Shown here piece after piece: positions 15,481 to 20,791 of a stretch of 20,791 nt of DNA. How positions within the stretch are numbered: position 1 is the stretch's first letter; every line of letters begins with the position of its first letter. The stretch is from positions 1-20,791 of the forward strand of contig JACCQX010000177.1 in assembly GCA_013813905.1 (NCBI GenBank), written 5' to 3'. The position numbers and the translations under genes were made by a program. Source of the stretch: Chloroflexota bacterium. Lineage in GTDB: Bacteria > Chloroflexota > Limnocylindria > Limnocylindrales > CSP1-4. The notes beneath the pieces are model-generated. The model was not told where the DNA came from and searched no databases. It saw only the letters and a program-made list of their open reading frames with translations.

Positions 15481-15506
15481 GGTTCGTCGGAGAGGACATC
15501 CTCATC

Positions 15507-15523
15507 GCCGGCCACAGACCGGC
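15507..15523. repeat. Inverted repeat, GCCGG/CCGGC
   Basis: Perfect 5-bp arms around a 7-base loop (CCACAGA). Short for a GC-rich background, so on its own it is weak evidence. Confidence 0.4.
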
Positions 15524-15613
15524 ATTCGTCCGAGGTGACGCTCACTGCGAGCTCGCGAGCATCCCAAGGTCAGGCCCAGATGCCGGTGGAACGGCGACGG
15601 ATCCCGAGAGACG

Positions 15614-15638
15614 TTCCCTCCGTGAGCATCTGAGGGAA
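15614..15638. repeat. Inverted repeat TTCCCTC/GAGGGAA
   Basis: Perfect 7-bp arms (15614-15620 and 15632-15638) around an 11-base loop, about 50 bp upstream of the glmU -35 element. The arms mix A/T and G/C, making chance pairing less likely than for pure GC arms. It could be an operator or an RNA hairpin. Confidence 0.5.
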
Positions 15639-15660
15639 AGCGACCACTCAAGCACGTCGA

Positions 15661-15676
15661 GCCGGTCCGAACCGGC
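15661..15676. repeat. Inverted repeat GCCGGT-CCGA-ACCGGC before glmU promoter
   Basis: Perfect 6-bp arms with a 4-base centre, ending ten bases upstream of the TTGACA box. The position is typical of an activator or repressor site. No T-run follows, so a terminator is unlikely. Confidence 0.5.
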
Positions 15677-15686
15677 CGCTCCCTGT

Positions 15687-15715
15687 TTGACACCCCACTG
15701 GGCCGCCTCTAGAGT
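15687..15715 (+). promoter_or_regulatory. Sigma70-type promoter for glmU
   Basis: A perfect TTGACA (15687-15692) is separated by exactly 17 bases from TAGAGT (15710-15715), which matches TATAAT at four of six positions. Initiation near 15722-15723 would give a leader of about 50 bases. GGGGAG at about 15759-15764 then serves as Shine-Dalgarno sequence, eight bases from the glmU GTG. This is the best canonical promoter in the window. Confidence 0.75.
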
Positions 15716-15772
15716 CTGGCCCACGCACATGCCCGAATCGCCTCCATCACCCGCCGGCGGGGAGACCCCGTC

Positions 15773-17209
15773 GTGACGAAACCTCCACCTCACCGAACGA
15801 TCGCCGTCGTCCTCGCGGCCGGTCTCGGCACGCGGATGCGCTCCCGCCTCCCCAAGGTCCTCCATCCGATCTGTGGCCGCCCCATGCTGGCTTACGTGCT
15901 GGACGCGGCGCGTGAGGCGACAGGCCAGCGGCCCCTCGTCGTGTACTCGCCGGCCACCGCGCAGATCCGCGACGTATTCGCCGACGAGGCCGACTTCGCG
16001 CTCCAGGATCAGCCCCGCGGCACAGGTGACGCCGTGCGCGTCGCGTTGAGCTCGCTCGATGACGGAGCCACGAATCTCCTTGTCCTGAATGGCGACAAGC
16101 CGTTGCTGGTCGCAGCGCCGCTGCGTTCCCTCATGCAGCGTCAGATGGACGCCACTGCCGCGATGACGCTGACCACCTTCGTGGTCTCGAGCAACAGCCC
16201 TTGGGGCAGGGTCGACTTCGGGCCGGATGGCCAGGCGGAGCGGATCGTGGAACGGAAGGACGATCCGGGTCGGGCTGAGCTCAGCGCGTTTCACGCCAAT
16301 GCAGGCATCTACGCCTTCGACCTCGCTTGGTTGCGCGGAGCGGTGCCACGGGTCGAGCCATCGTCGGCGAGCGGCGAGTTGTATCTCACGCAGTTGGTCG
16401 AGATCGCTTGCAAGGATGGATGCCCCGTGGCGACGATCGACGCGACCGACGCTGCAGAGTCACTCGCTCACGTCAAGGATCGGGGAGACCTGGCCAGGGC
16501 CTCTGCCCTGTTGGCGGAGCGGATCAGGTCCGGTCACGTACAGGCGGGCGTCACCATCCAGGACGCGCGTTCCGCCTTCATCGATGACACCGTCGAGATC
16601 GCCGAGGACGTCACGCTGGAGCCGAATGTGACACTCAAGGGTGTCACACGGATCGGCCGGGATTCCGTCATCAAGTCAGGTTCGTACGTCGTCGACTCGG
16701 TCATCGGCGAGCGCTGCACGATCTGGGGCAGCGTCATCGAGGACTCGGTCGTCGAGGACGACGCCAGGGTGGGGCCGTTCAGTCACCTTCGCCCGGGCGC
16801 GCACATCGGTGCCGGCGCGGAGATCGGTAATTTCGCCGAGATCAAGAAGGCCAGCCTGGGCCCGGGCACCAAGCAGCACCACTTCAGCTACATCGGCGAT
16901 GCGCAGGTCGGTGCGCGCGTCAACATCGGCGCCGGCACCATCACGGCCAACTACGACGGGCAACGCAAGCACGCCACGCGCATCGGCGACGACGCCTTCA
17001 TCGGCTCGGACACGATCCTGCGTGCGCCGGTGGAGATCGGCCAGGGAGCCATCACGGGGGCCGGCTCGGTGGTCACCCGCGATGTCCCGCCGGACAAGCT
17101 GGCCGTGGGCATGCCCGCCCGGATCCGTGAGCGACGACCGCCGCCGGACGCGCCCGAGCGGGTCGCGACGGCCAGCGACACGCCGGCGCCGCCCGAGGAC
17201 GTGGGGTGA
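15773..17209 (+). CDS. glmU: Bifunctional GlcNAc-1-P uridyltransferase / GlcN-1-P acetyltransferase
   Basis: Acetylates glucosamine-1-phosphate and couples it to UTP to give UDP-GlcNAc. The 478-residue product has an N-terminal nucleotidyltransferase domain (about 8-240): VVLAAGLGTRMRSRLPKVLHPI (12-33), QPRGTGDAV (80-88), LNGDKPLL with Asp108, and NAGIYAFD. A left-handed beta-helix follows (about 260-450) with hexapeptide repeats and the acetyltransferase site: HLRPGAHIG, IGNFAEIKK, HHFSYIGDA (His370), NIGAGTITANYDG. The usual Val-Asn-(Asp/Asn)-Arg segment, whose Asn binds magnesium in the uridyltransferase site, reads V234-K-D-R237 here. The last 25 residues are a Pro/Ala tail. It is the first gene of its own transcription unit and overlaps the next gene through GTGA. 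Confidence 0.95.
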   Translation: MTKPPPHRTIAVVLAAGLGTRMRSRLPKVLHPICGRPMLAYVLDAAREATGQRPLVVYSPATAQIRDVFADEADFALQDQPRGTGDAVRVALSSLDDGATNLLVLNGDKPLLVAAPLRSLMQRQMDATAAMTLTTFVVSSNSPWGRVDFGPDGQAERIVERKDDPGRAELSAFHANAGIYAFDLAWLRGAVPRVEPSSASGELYLTQLVEIACKDGCPVATIDATDAAESLAHVKDRGDLARASALLAERIRSGHVQAGVTIQDARSAFIDDTVEIAEDVTLEPNVTLKGVTRIGRDSVIKSGSYVVDSVIGERCTIWGSVIEDSVVEDDARVGPFSHLRPGAHIGAGAEIGNFAEIKKASLGPGTKQHHFSYIGDAQVGARVNIGAGTITANYDGQRKHATRIGDDAFIGSDTILRAPVEIGQGAITGAGSVVTRDVPPDKLAVGMPARIRERRPPPDAPERVATASDTPAPPEDVG

Positions 17210-18585
17210 GCGGCCAGATCCTAGACGAGGTGCTCATCATCGGGGCGCTCATCGTCATCAATTCGCTCTTCGTCGCGGCGGAGATCGCGCTCGTGACGGT
17301 GCGGCGCAGCCGGCTCCAGCAGATGGTGGAGGAGGGCGATCGCGGCGCTCGCCGTGTGGCTCGTCTCATCGCCGACCCCAGCCGCTTCCTGGCGGTCATC
17401 CAGATCGGCATCACCTTCGTCGGCTTCCTCGCCGCAGCGTACGCTGGGGCGAATCTGGCCGTGTCCTTCCAGCCGGTCATCGCCGGCGTCCAGCCCCTCG
17501 CCGACCAGGCCGAGGTCATCGCCCTGCTCCTCGTCACTGCCCTGGTCAGCCTGGTGACCATCGTCTTCGGAGAGCTGGTGCCCAAGCGGCTCGCGCTGGC
17601 CCACGCAGAGCGCTACGCGCTGCTGGTGAGCCGGCCGGTCATCCTCCTGGGCCGCCTGTTGGGGCCGTTGGTCTGGCTGCTGACCGCCATCACCAATGCC
17701 ACCACTCGTGTCCTGGGCGTGCGTGAGATCGACGAAGACCGGCTCACCAGCGAGGAGATCAGGATCCTGGTGGAGCGCGGCGGCGAACAGGGCGTCATCG
17801 AGGCCGAAGAGGAACAGATGATCGGCGCCGTGCTGGAGCTCGGCCAGCGCCGGGTCCACGAGGTGATGGTGCCCCGCATCGACATCGTGGCCCTCTCCGC
17901 CGAAGCGCCCCTGGATGAGCTGGTGGACACCATCGTCAAGGAGGGCCACTCACGCATCCCGGTGTACGAGGAGACCATCGACAACGTCATGGGCATCCTC
18001 TATGCCAAGGATCTGCTGCCCTATCTCAAGGGCGTGGATCACCCGCCCCCCACGCGCACCCTGCTGCGGGCCCCGCTCTTCGTGCCTGAGTCGATGACCA
18101 TCGACGACCTCCTGCACAGCCTCCAGCGGCGCAAGGTGCACATCGCTATCGTGCTCGACGAGTACGGCGGGACGGCCGGACTGGTCACCATCGAGGACCT
18201 CATCGAGGAGATCGTGGGTGAGATCCAGGACGAGTACGACGTCGAGGAACCGATGATCGAGGCGCTCGCCGCGAACGAGGCTCGGATAGACGGCCGGGCC
18301 AGCGTGGACGACCTCGCGGAGCACTTCGACATCAGCCTGAACGGCTCGGACCGCGAGGAGTACGACACGGTCGGTGGGCTGGTCTATCACCACATCGGCG
18401 GGGTGCCCAAGGTGGGCGACAAGGTGGAGGTTAACGGCACCCTCAGCCTGACGGTCGAGTCGACCGACGGCCGGCGGGTGGGCAAGGTCCTGGCGGTGCG
18501 CCACCGCCGGGACGATGTCGGGGATGAGGGCGCCGCGAGGCGGTCTGGTTCAGGCGCTGATGGCGGAGACCACGATGGCGCGTAG
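17206..18585 (+). CDS. CNNM/CorC-HlyC family membrane protein with CBS pair
   Basis: Membrane protein of the UPF0053/hemolysin C-like family, relatives of which take part in magnesium or other divalent cation export. The 459 residues contain a CNNM transmembrane domain with hydrophobic segments at about 7-30, 62-85, 103-125 and 137-165, including NSLFVAAEIALVTVRRSRL and GELVPKRLAL. Two CBS domains follow (about 215-275, starting VHEVMVPRIDIVAL, and 285-340, with VLDEYGGTAGLVTIEDLIEEIVGEI). The C-terminal CorC_HlyC domain is at about 355-440 (DEYDTVGGLVYHHIGGVPKVGD). The final 25 residues are low complexity. The GTG overlaps the glmU stop, so it is co-transcribed with glmU. Its 3' end runs 36 bases into the convergent prenyl synthase gene. 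The transported ion is not deducible. Confidence 0.92.
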   Translation: MSGQILDEVLIIGALIVINSLFVAAEIALVTVRRSRLQQMVEEGDRGARRVARLIADPSRFLAVIQIGITFVGFLAAAYAGANLAVSFQPVIAGVQPLADQAEVIALLLVTALVSLVTIVFGELVPKRLALAHAERYALLVSRPVILLGRLLGPLVWLLTAITNATTRVLGVREIDEDRLTSEEIRILVERGGEQGVIEAEEEQMIGAVLELGQRRVHEVMVPRIDIVALSAEAPLDELVDTIVKEGHSRIPVYEETIDNVMGILYAKDLLPYLKGVDHPPPTRTLLRAPLFVPESMTIDDLLHSLQRRKVHIAIVLDEYGGTAGLVTIEDLIEEIVGEIQDEYDVEEPMIEALAANEARIDGRASVDDLAEHFDISLNGSDREEYDTVGGLVYHHIGGVPKVGDKVEVNGTLSLTVESTDGRRVGKVLAVRHRRDDVGDEGAARRSGSGADGGDHDGA

Positions 18586-19566
18586 GCGCTCCAGCGCCTC
18601 GATGTCCACGACGCCCGCTCGTTCCAACTGCTCCAACGCCTCGTCGCGGTACTCACGGGCGCGTCGTCGCGTGTAGCTGCGGGCGCCAGTGCGCTCGATG
18701 ATGGCCCGCGCCTCCGCGATGCCGGTCTCGGCTGGCTCCCTCTGCCGCACGACCTCCAACAGCCGCTCGCGATCCTCCGGCCCGGCCTGCTCCAGGGCGT
18801 AGATGACCGGTAGGGTCTTCTTCTTCTTGGCGATGTCAGAGGGCTCCTTGCCCGTGGCCTGCTCGTCGCCCCAGATGCCCAGCAGGTCGTCATTCAGCTG
18901 GAAGGCGAGCCCCAGCGCCCAGCCGAACCGTCGGTAGGCCTCGATCACGGTCGGATCCTCGGTGGCCAGCATCGCGCCGGCCTGGACCGACGCCGCGATG
19001 AGCGCCGCGGTCTTGCGACCGATCATGTCGAAATAGAAGTCGACGGACATGGGCACGTCGTTCTCAGCCGTCCAGATGTCCATGAACTGGCCTTCGGAGA
19101 GCGCCAGGCAAGTCTCGTCGTACAGGCGCATGAGGGCCAGCACCCGGTCGTCGGAGAAGCCCAGTCCCGTCAAGCGGTGCAAGGCGATGCGCGACAGTGT
19201 GAAAAGGGTGTCGCCGGTATTGATGGCCTGGGGGATGCCGTACACGGTCCACAGCGCGGCCCGATGACGGCGCTCGACGTCGCGATCCTCGATATCGTCA
19301 AGGACCAGGCTGAAGTTGTGACCCAGCTCCACGGCGGCGGCCCCGGGCAGGGCACGCTCGTGCTCGCCGGTGATGGAGCGGTAGGCGAGGAGGCCGAGCA
19401 ACGGTCGTATGCGCTTGCCACGCGACCCGTCCCGATCGAGCCCCAGGTGGTAACGGACCATGGCGTAGAGCTCGGTGGTGCGCGGATCCTCAGCCTCCAC
19501 GATGAGGCTCAGGATCTCCGCCTCGGTATCGGCGAGGAGAGCGTCGAGGTCGGTGGTCGTCAGCAC
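18550..19566 (-). CDS. Polyprenyl (geranylgeranyl-type) diphosphate synthase
   Basis: Trans-prenyltransferase condensing isopentenyl diphosphate with an allylic diphosphate. From the GTG at 19566 the product has 338 residues. It contains GKRIRP (50-55), the first aspartate-rich motif D90-D-I-E-D94, GQFMDI (159-164), FDMIGRKTAALI (179-190) and the second aspartate-rich region QLNDDLLGIWGDE (223-235). There the last Asp of DDxxD is Gly, as in actinobacterial-type GGPP synthases. The residue before the DD is Asn. Chain length cannot be fixed from motifs alone. The frame stays open upstream to about 19725, but the sequence before TTTDLDALL looks unlike protein. TATCCT six bases before the GTG supports a leaderless start there. 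It is the only minus-strand gene and is divergent from recO. Confidence 0.93.
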   Translation of the reverse strand: MLTTTDLDALLADTEAEILSLIVEAEDPRTTELYAMVRYHLGLDRDGSRGKRIRPLLGLLAYRSITGEHERALPGAAAVELGHNFSLVLDDIEDRDVERRHRAALWTVYGIPQAINTGDTLFTLSRIALHRLTGLGFSDDRVLALMRLYDETCLALSEGQFMDIWTAENDVPMSVDFYFDMIGRKTAALIAASVQAGAMLATEDPTVIEAYRRFGWALGLAFQLNDDLLGIWGDEQATGKEPSDIAKKKKTLPVIYALEQAGPEDRERLLEVVRQREPAETGIAEARAIIERTGARSYTRRRAREYRDEALEQLERAGVVDIEALERLRAIVVSAISA

Positions 19567-19572
19567 GGGAAT

Positions 19573-19578
19573 AGGATA
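19573..19578 (-). promoter_or_regulatory. Candidate -10 element of the prenyl synthase gene
   Basis: On the minus strand TATCCT (TANNNT form) is followed by six bases and then the GTG start, the same geometry as for cdaA and recO. No clear -35 hexamer lies 16-18 bases upstream. Confidence 0.45.
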
Positions 19579-19761
19579 CCCGTTGATAGCACGTTCCGCC
19601 GAGTGGACGTGGCGAACGGCTCTGAAGGAACGGGCGCTGACACGGGGGACGCGTCCGTGCCTGCGCCCATGGTGGTGTACGCAGACCGCCGCTCGATGGA
19701 TGACACAGAGAACGCGGCCGCCCAAGGGTCAAGACGATAGGGAGCCTCGGCCCGGGGGCGC

Positions 19762-19767
19762 TACGCT
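19762..19767 (+). promoter_or_regulatory. Candidate -10 element of recO
   Basis: TACGCT, six bases, then ATG 19774. This supports 19774 as the recO start over the in-frame ATG at 19789 and suggests a leaderless mRNA. No -35 consensus is visible. Confidence 0.45.
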
Positions 19768-19773
19768 GCGGCC

Positions 19774-20538
19774 ATGCCCGTCCCGCGCATGTACAAGACG
19801 CTGGCCATCGTGCTCAGCAGGTTCGAGCTGGGCGAGGCTGATCGGGTCCTGACGCTCCTCACTCCACACGACGGCAAGATCAAGGCCATCGCCAAGGGCG
19901 TGCGCCGTCCGAAGAGCCGCATCGGCGGGTCGGTCGAACCATTCGCGGAGCTGCACCTCGTCCTGGTCCACGGGCGGACGTTCGACGTCATCACCCAGGC
20001 CAGCGTCGGTGAGGCCTGGCTGGCCTTGCGCGACCGGCTCGAGTCGGCGGCCACGGCCTGGTACGTGGGGGAGCTGGCCGAGCGCGCCGTGGAGGAACGA
20101 GCGGCCGCCTATCCGGTCTACGCGCTCCTGCGCCGCGCCTTCCAGCTGCTGGATGACGGGATGGCGCCGAGTCGCGTCGCGCGCTGGTTCGAATACGGCT
20201 TGGCCGACGCTCTGGGCATGCGTCCGGAGGTCGACCGTTGTGTCGAGTGCGACCGACCACTGGCCGAGACCGAGACGTTCCGCTGGGTCCCGGCCTTGGG
20301 CGGCGTGCTCTGCGACCGCCATCCGGGCGTTCCGGCGGAGCAGAGCCGGCTCTCGCTCGAGGCGCTGAAGTTGCTCAAGGCCTATCGGCGGCTCGATATC
20401 GAGGCCCTGGCTGCGCTGCGGCTGGCGCCCTCGGTCGAAGCAGAGGTCGAAGGCGCGCTGCGGCGCTTCATCCGCTTCGTGCTCGAACGGGACGCTCGCT
20501 CGCTGGCCTTCCTGGACGAGGTACGGGCCGGACCGTAG
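19774..20538 (+). CDS. recO: DNA repair protein RecO
   Basis: Recombination mediator that, with RecR, loads RecA onto SSB-coated single-stranded DNA and anneals strands. The 254-residue product has the N-terminal OB-fold (about 6-80) with KTLAIVLSRFELGEADRVLTLLT and KIKAIAKGVRRPKSRIGG, typical of the family. A helical domain and a zinc-binding site follow, made of Cys156, Cys159, Cys180 and His183 (CVEC then CDRH), so the last ligand is His rather than Cys. Length is normal. ATG 19774 is favoured by the TACGCT-N6-ATG arrangement. It is followed after 128 bases by glyQS. Confidence 0.94.
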   Translation: MPVPRMYKTLAIVLSRFELGEADRVLTLLTPHDGKIKAIAKGVRRPKSRIGGSVEPFAELHLVLVHGRTFDVITQASVGEAWLALRDRLESAATAWYVGELAERAVEERAAAYPVYALLRRAFQLLDDGMAPSRVARWFEYGLADALGMRPEVDRCVECDRPLAETETFRWVPALGGVLCDRHPGVPAEQSRLSLEALKLLKAYRRLDIEALAALRLAPSVEAEVEGALRRFIRFVLERDARSLAFLDEVRAGP

Positions 20539-20560
20539 GGGGGCAGGTACGGCCCGGGGC

Positions 20561-20567
20561 GGAGGAG
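20561..20567 (+). promoter_or_regulatory. Strong Shine-Dalgarno before the small ORF
   Basis: GGAGGAG ends six bases before ATG 20574, an optimal spacing. It is the strongest ribosome-binding site in the window, while most annotated genes have weak ones or none. It argues that the 25-codon frame is translated. Confidence 0.6.
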
Positions 20568-20573
20568 TGCGGC

Positions 20574-20651
20574 ATGACCGTTCAGCTCCTCAGCAAGCGG
20601 CGTGCGAGAATGCGCGCTCGCGACCGGCCCTGCCACCGCCGGCGCTCCTGA
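20574..20651 (+). CDS. Candidate 25-residue Arg-rich small ORF upstream of glyQS
   Basis: A short frame, ATG to TGA, coding 25 residues. It starts MTVQLLSKRRARMRARDR and ends in CHRRRS, with nine Arg, one Lys and one His. It has a near-ideal Shine-Dalgarno sequence (GGAGGAG, six bases upstream) and ends 15 bases before the glyQS start. It lies in the recO-glyQS gap where no other coding is expected. It could be a translated leader peptide that couples to or attenuates glyQS, a small basic RNA-binding protein, or a chance frame. There is no Gly run as expected of a classic Gly-sensing leader. Arg codons accumulate easily in GC-rich DNA, so composition alone is weak evidence. Confidence 0.4.
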   Translation: MTVQLLSKRRARMRARDRPCHRRRS

Positions 20652-20666
20652 GCCGGAGAACCAGCC

Positions 20667-20791
20667 GTGACCCTTACCACGACCGACCAGACCGTGCCCG
20701 CGCGCCAGCCGTCCGAGCCCGAGGCCGATCCCGGCCCGGCCGTCCAGAGCCTGGAGACCGTCGTCTCGCTGGCCAAGCGGCGCGGCTTCGC
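20667..20791 (+). CDS. glyQS: Glycine-tRNA ligase (3' end beyond window)
   Basis: Class II glycyl-tRNA synthetase of the single-chain alpha2 type, charging tRNA-Gly. Only the first 41 codons are present, from GTG 20667 to the window edge. After a 25-residue non-conserved, Pro/Glu-rich leader, the sequence LETVVSLAKRRGF matches the start of the family core. GGAG at about 20655-20658 gives a plausible ribosome-binding site eight or nine bases before the GTG. A more internal start closer to LETVV is possible. Its neighbour recO is a common partner of glycyl-tRNA synthetase genes. Confidence 0.8.
   Translation, partial: MTLTTTDQTVPARQPSEPEADPGPAVQSLETVVSLAKRRGF

Larger units (their letters stand above)
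15320..15772. other. 453-base intergenic region before glmU, repeat-rich
   Basis: The only long gap in the window. No convincing coding sequence is seen on either strand; the reading frames present look like shadows. It holds, in order: a stem-loop (15324-15365), a 13-bp tandem duplication (15361-15390), two 23-bp direct repeats containing one palindrome (15408-15430, 15458-15480), and inverted repeats at 15507-15523, 15614-15638 and 15661-15676. Overlapping palindromes lie at 15547-15560, and a sigma70-type promoter at 15687-15715. It separates the ridA-terminated operon from the glmU operon. Confidence 0.85.
19567..19773. other. Divergent intergenic region, prenyl synthase / recO
   Basis: About 207 bases between two divergently transcribed genes. 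It contains the perfect 10-bp palindrome GGACGCGTCC (19647-19656), a TGACACGGG (19638-19646) identical to part of the palindrome found before glmU, and one candidate leaderless -10 element at each end. No RNA gene or convincing ORF is seen. Confidence 0.6.

Noticed and set aside
15650..15690. tRNA T-arm-like sequence on the minus strand (GGTTCGGACC)
   Set aside because: The loop lacks the conserved A after TTCG, and no acceptor stem, D-arm or anticodon arm can be built around it.
15542..16294. Minus-strand open frame over the glmU 5' region, and the 63-codon minus-strand frame at 15502-15693
   Set aside because: The longer one is antisense to glmU; neither has a ribosome-binding site, a domain or coding-like composition.
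1..20791. Insertion sequences, prophage genes, toxin-antitoxin or defence genes
   Set aside because: No transposase, integrase, phage or defence motif was seen; nearly all coding space is accounted for by housekeeping genes of uniform composition.

Overview
This is a GC-rich, tightly packed bacterial housekeeping region (about 70% GC by eye) with no sign of mobile DNA. The order rplM-rpsI-cdaA-ybbR-glmM-glmS-acpS-nnrD-alr-tsaE-tsaB-rimI-tsaD-rsmA-ispE combines blocks familiar from Actinomycetota (rplM-rpsI, glmM-glmS-acpS-nnrD-alr, tsaE-tsaB-rimI-tsaD) and from Bacillota (cdaA-ybbR-glmM). With the many GTG starts, the apparent leaderless genes and the style of the prenyl synthase and RecO, I infer a monoderm-like, high-GC member of Chloroflexota (Limnocylindria/Ellin6529-like) or a deep actinobacterium. 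No marker here settles the phylum.

Layout. (1) Positions 1-15319: one long co-directional run on the + strand, most junctions being 1-4 base stop/start overlaps. It starts with the end of ribosomal protein L13 and S9, then a TPR gene with a probable frameshift. The c-di-AMP synthase gene cdaA and its partner ybbR/cdaR follow, then glmM and glmS (amino-sugar synthesis), acpS (acyl carrier protein activation), nnrD (NAD(P)HX repair) and alr (D-alanine). A small unknown protein, three of the t6A tRNA-modification genes (tsaE, tsaB, tsaD) with rimI between them, rsmA (16S rRNA dimethylation), ispE (MEP isoprenoid pathway) and ridA complete the run. (2) Positions 15320-15772: a 453-base gap, the only large one. 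It holds a stem-loop after ridA, a 13-bp tandem duplication, two 23-bp direct repeats each carrying the palindrome CCCGTGACACGGG, several further inverted repeats and a clear sigma70-type promoter. (3) Positions 15773-18585: glmU and a CNNM/CBS-domain membrane protein. (4) Positions 18550-19566, minus strand: a polyprenyl diphosphate synthase whose 3' end overlaps the CNNM gene. (5) Positions 19774-20791: divergent recO, a candidate 25-residue Arg-rich small ORF with a strong Shine-Dalgarno sequence, and the start of glycyl-tRNA synthetase.

How the genes work together. GlmS, GlmM and GlmU make UDP-GlcNAc from fructose-6-phosphate, and Alr supplies D-Ala, so the region feeds peptidoglycan synthesis. 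CdaA, CdaR and GlmM are known partners in other bacteria, linking c-di-AMP to wall synthesis. IspE and the prenyl synthase serve isoprenoid and lipid-carrier supply. L13, S9, RsmA, RimI, TsaB/D/E and GlyQS belong to translation. No complete novel defence or mobile system is visible. The least explained parts are the repeat-rich gap before glmU, the recurring TANNNT-N6-start-codon geometry (cdaA, recO, prenyl synthase), the Arg-rich small ORF before glyQS, and the small unknown protein between alr and tsaE.
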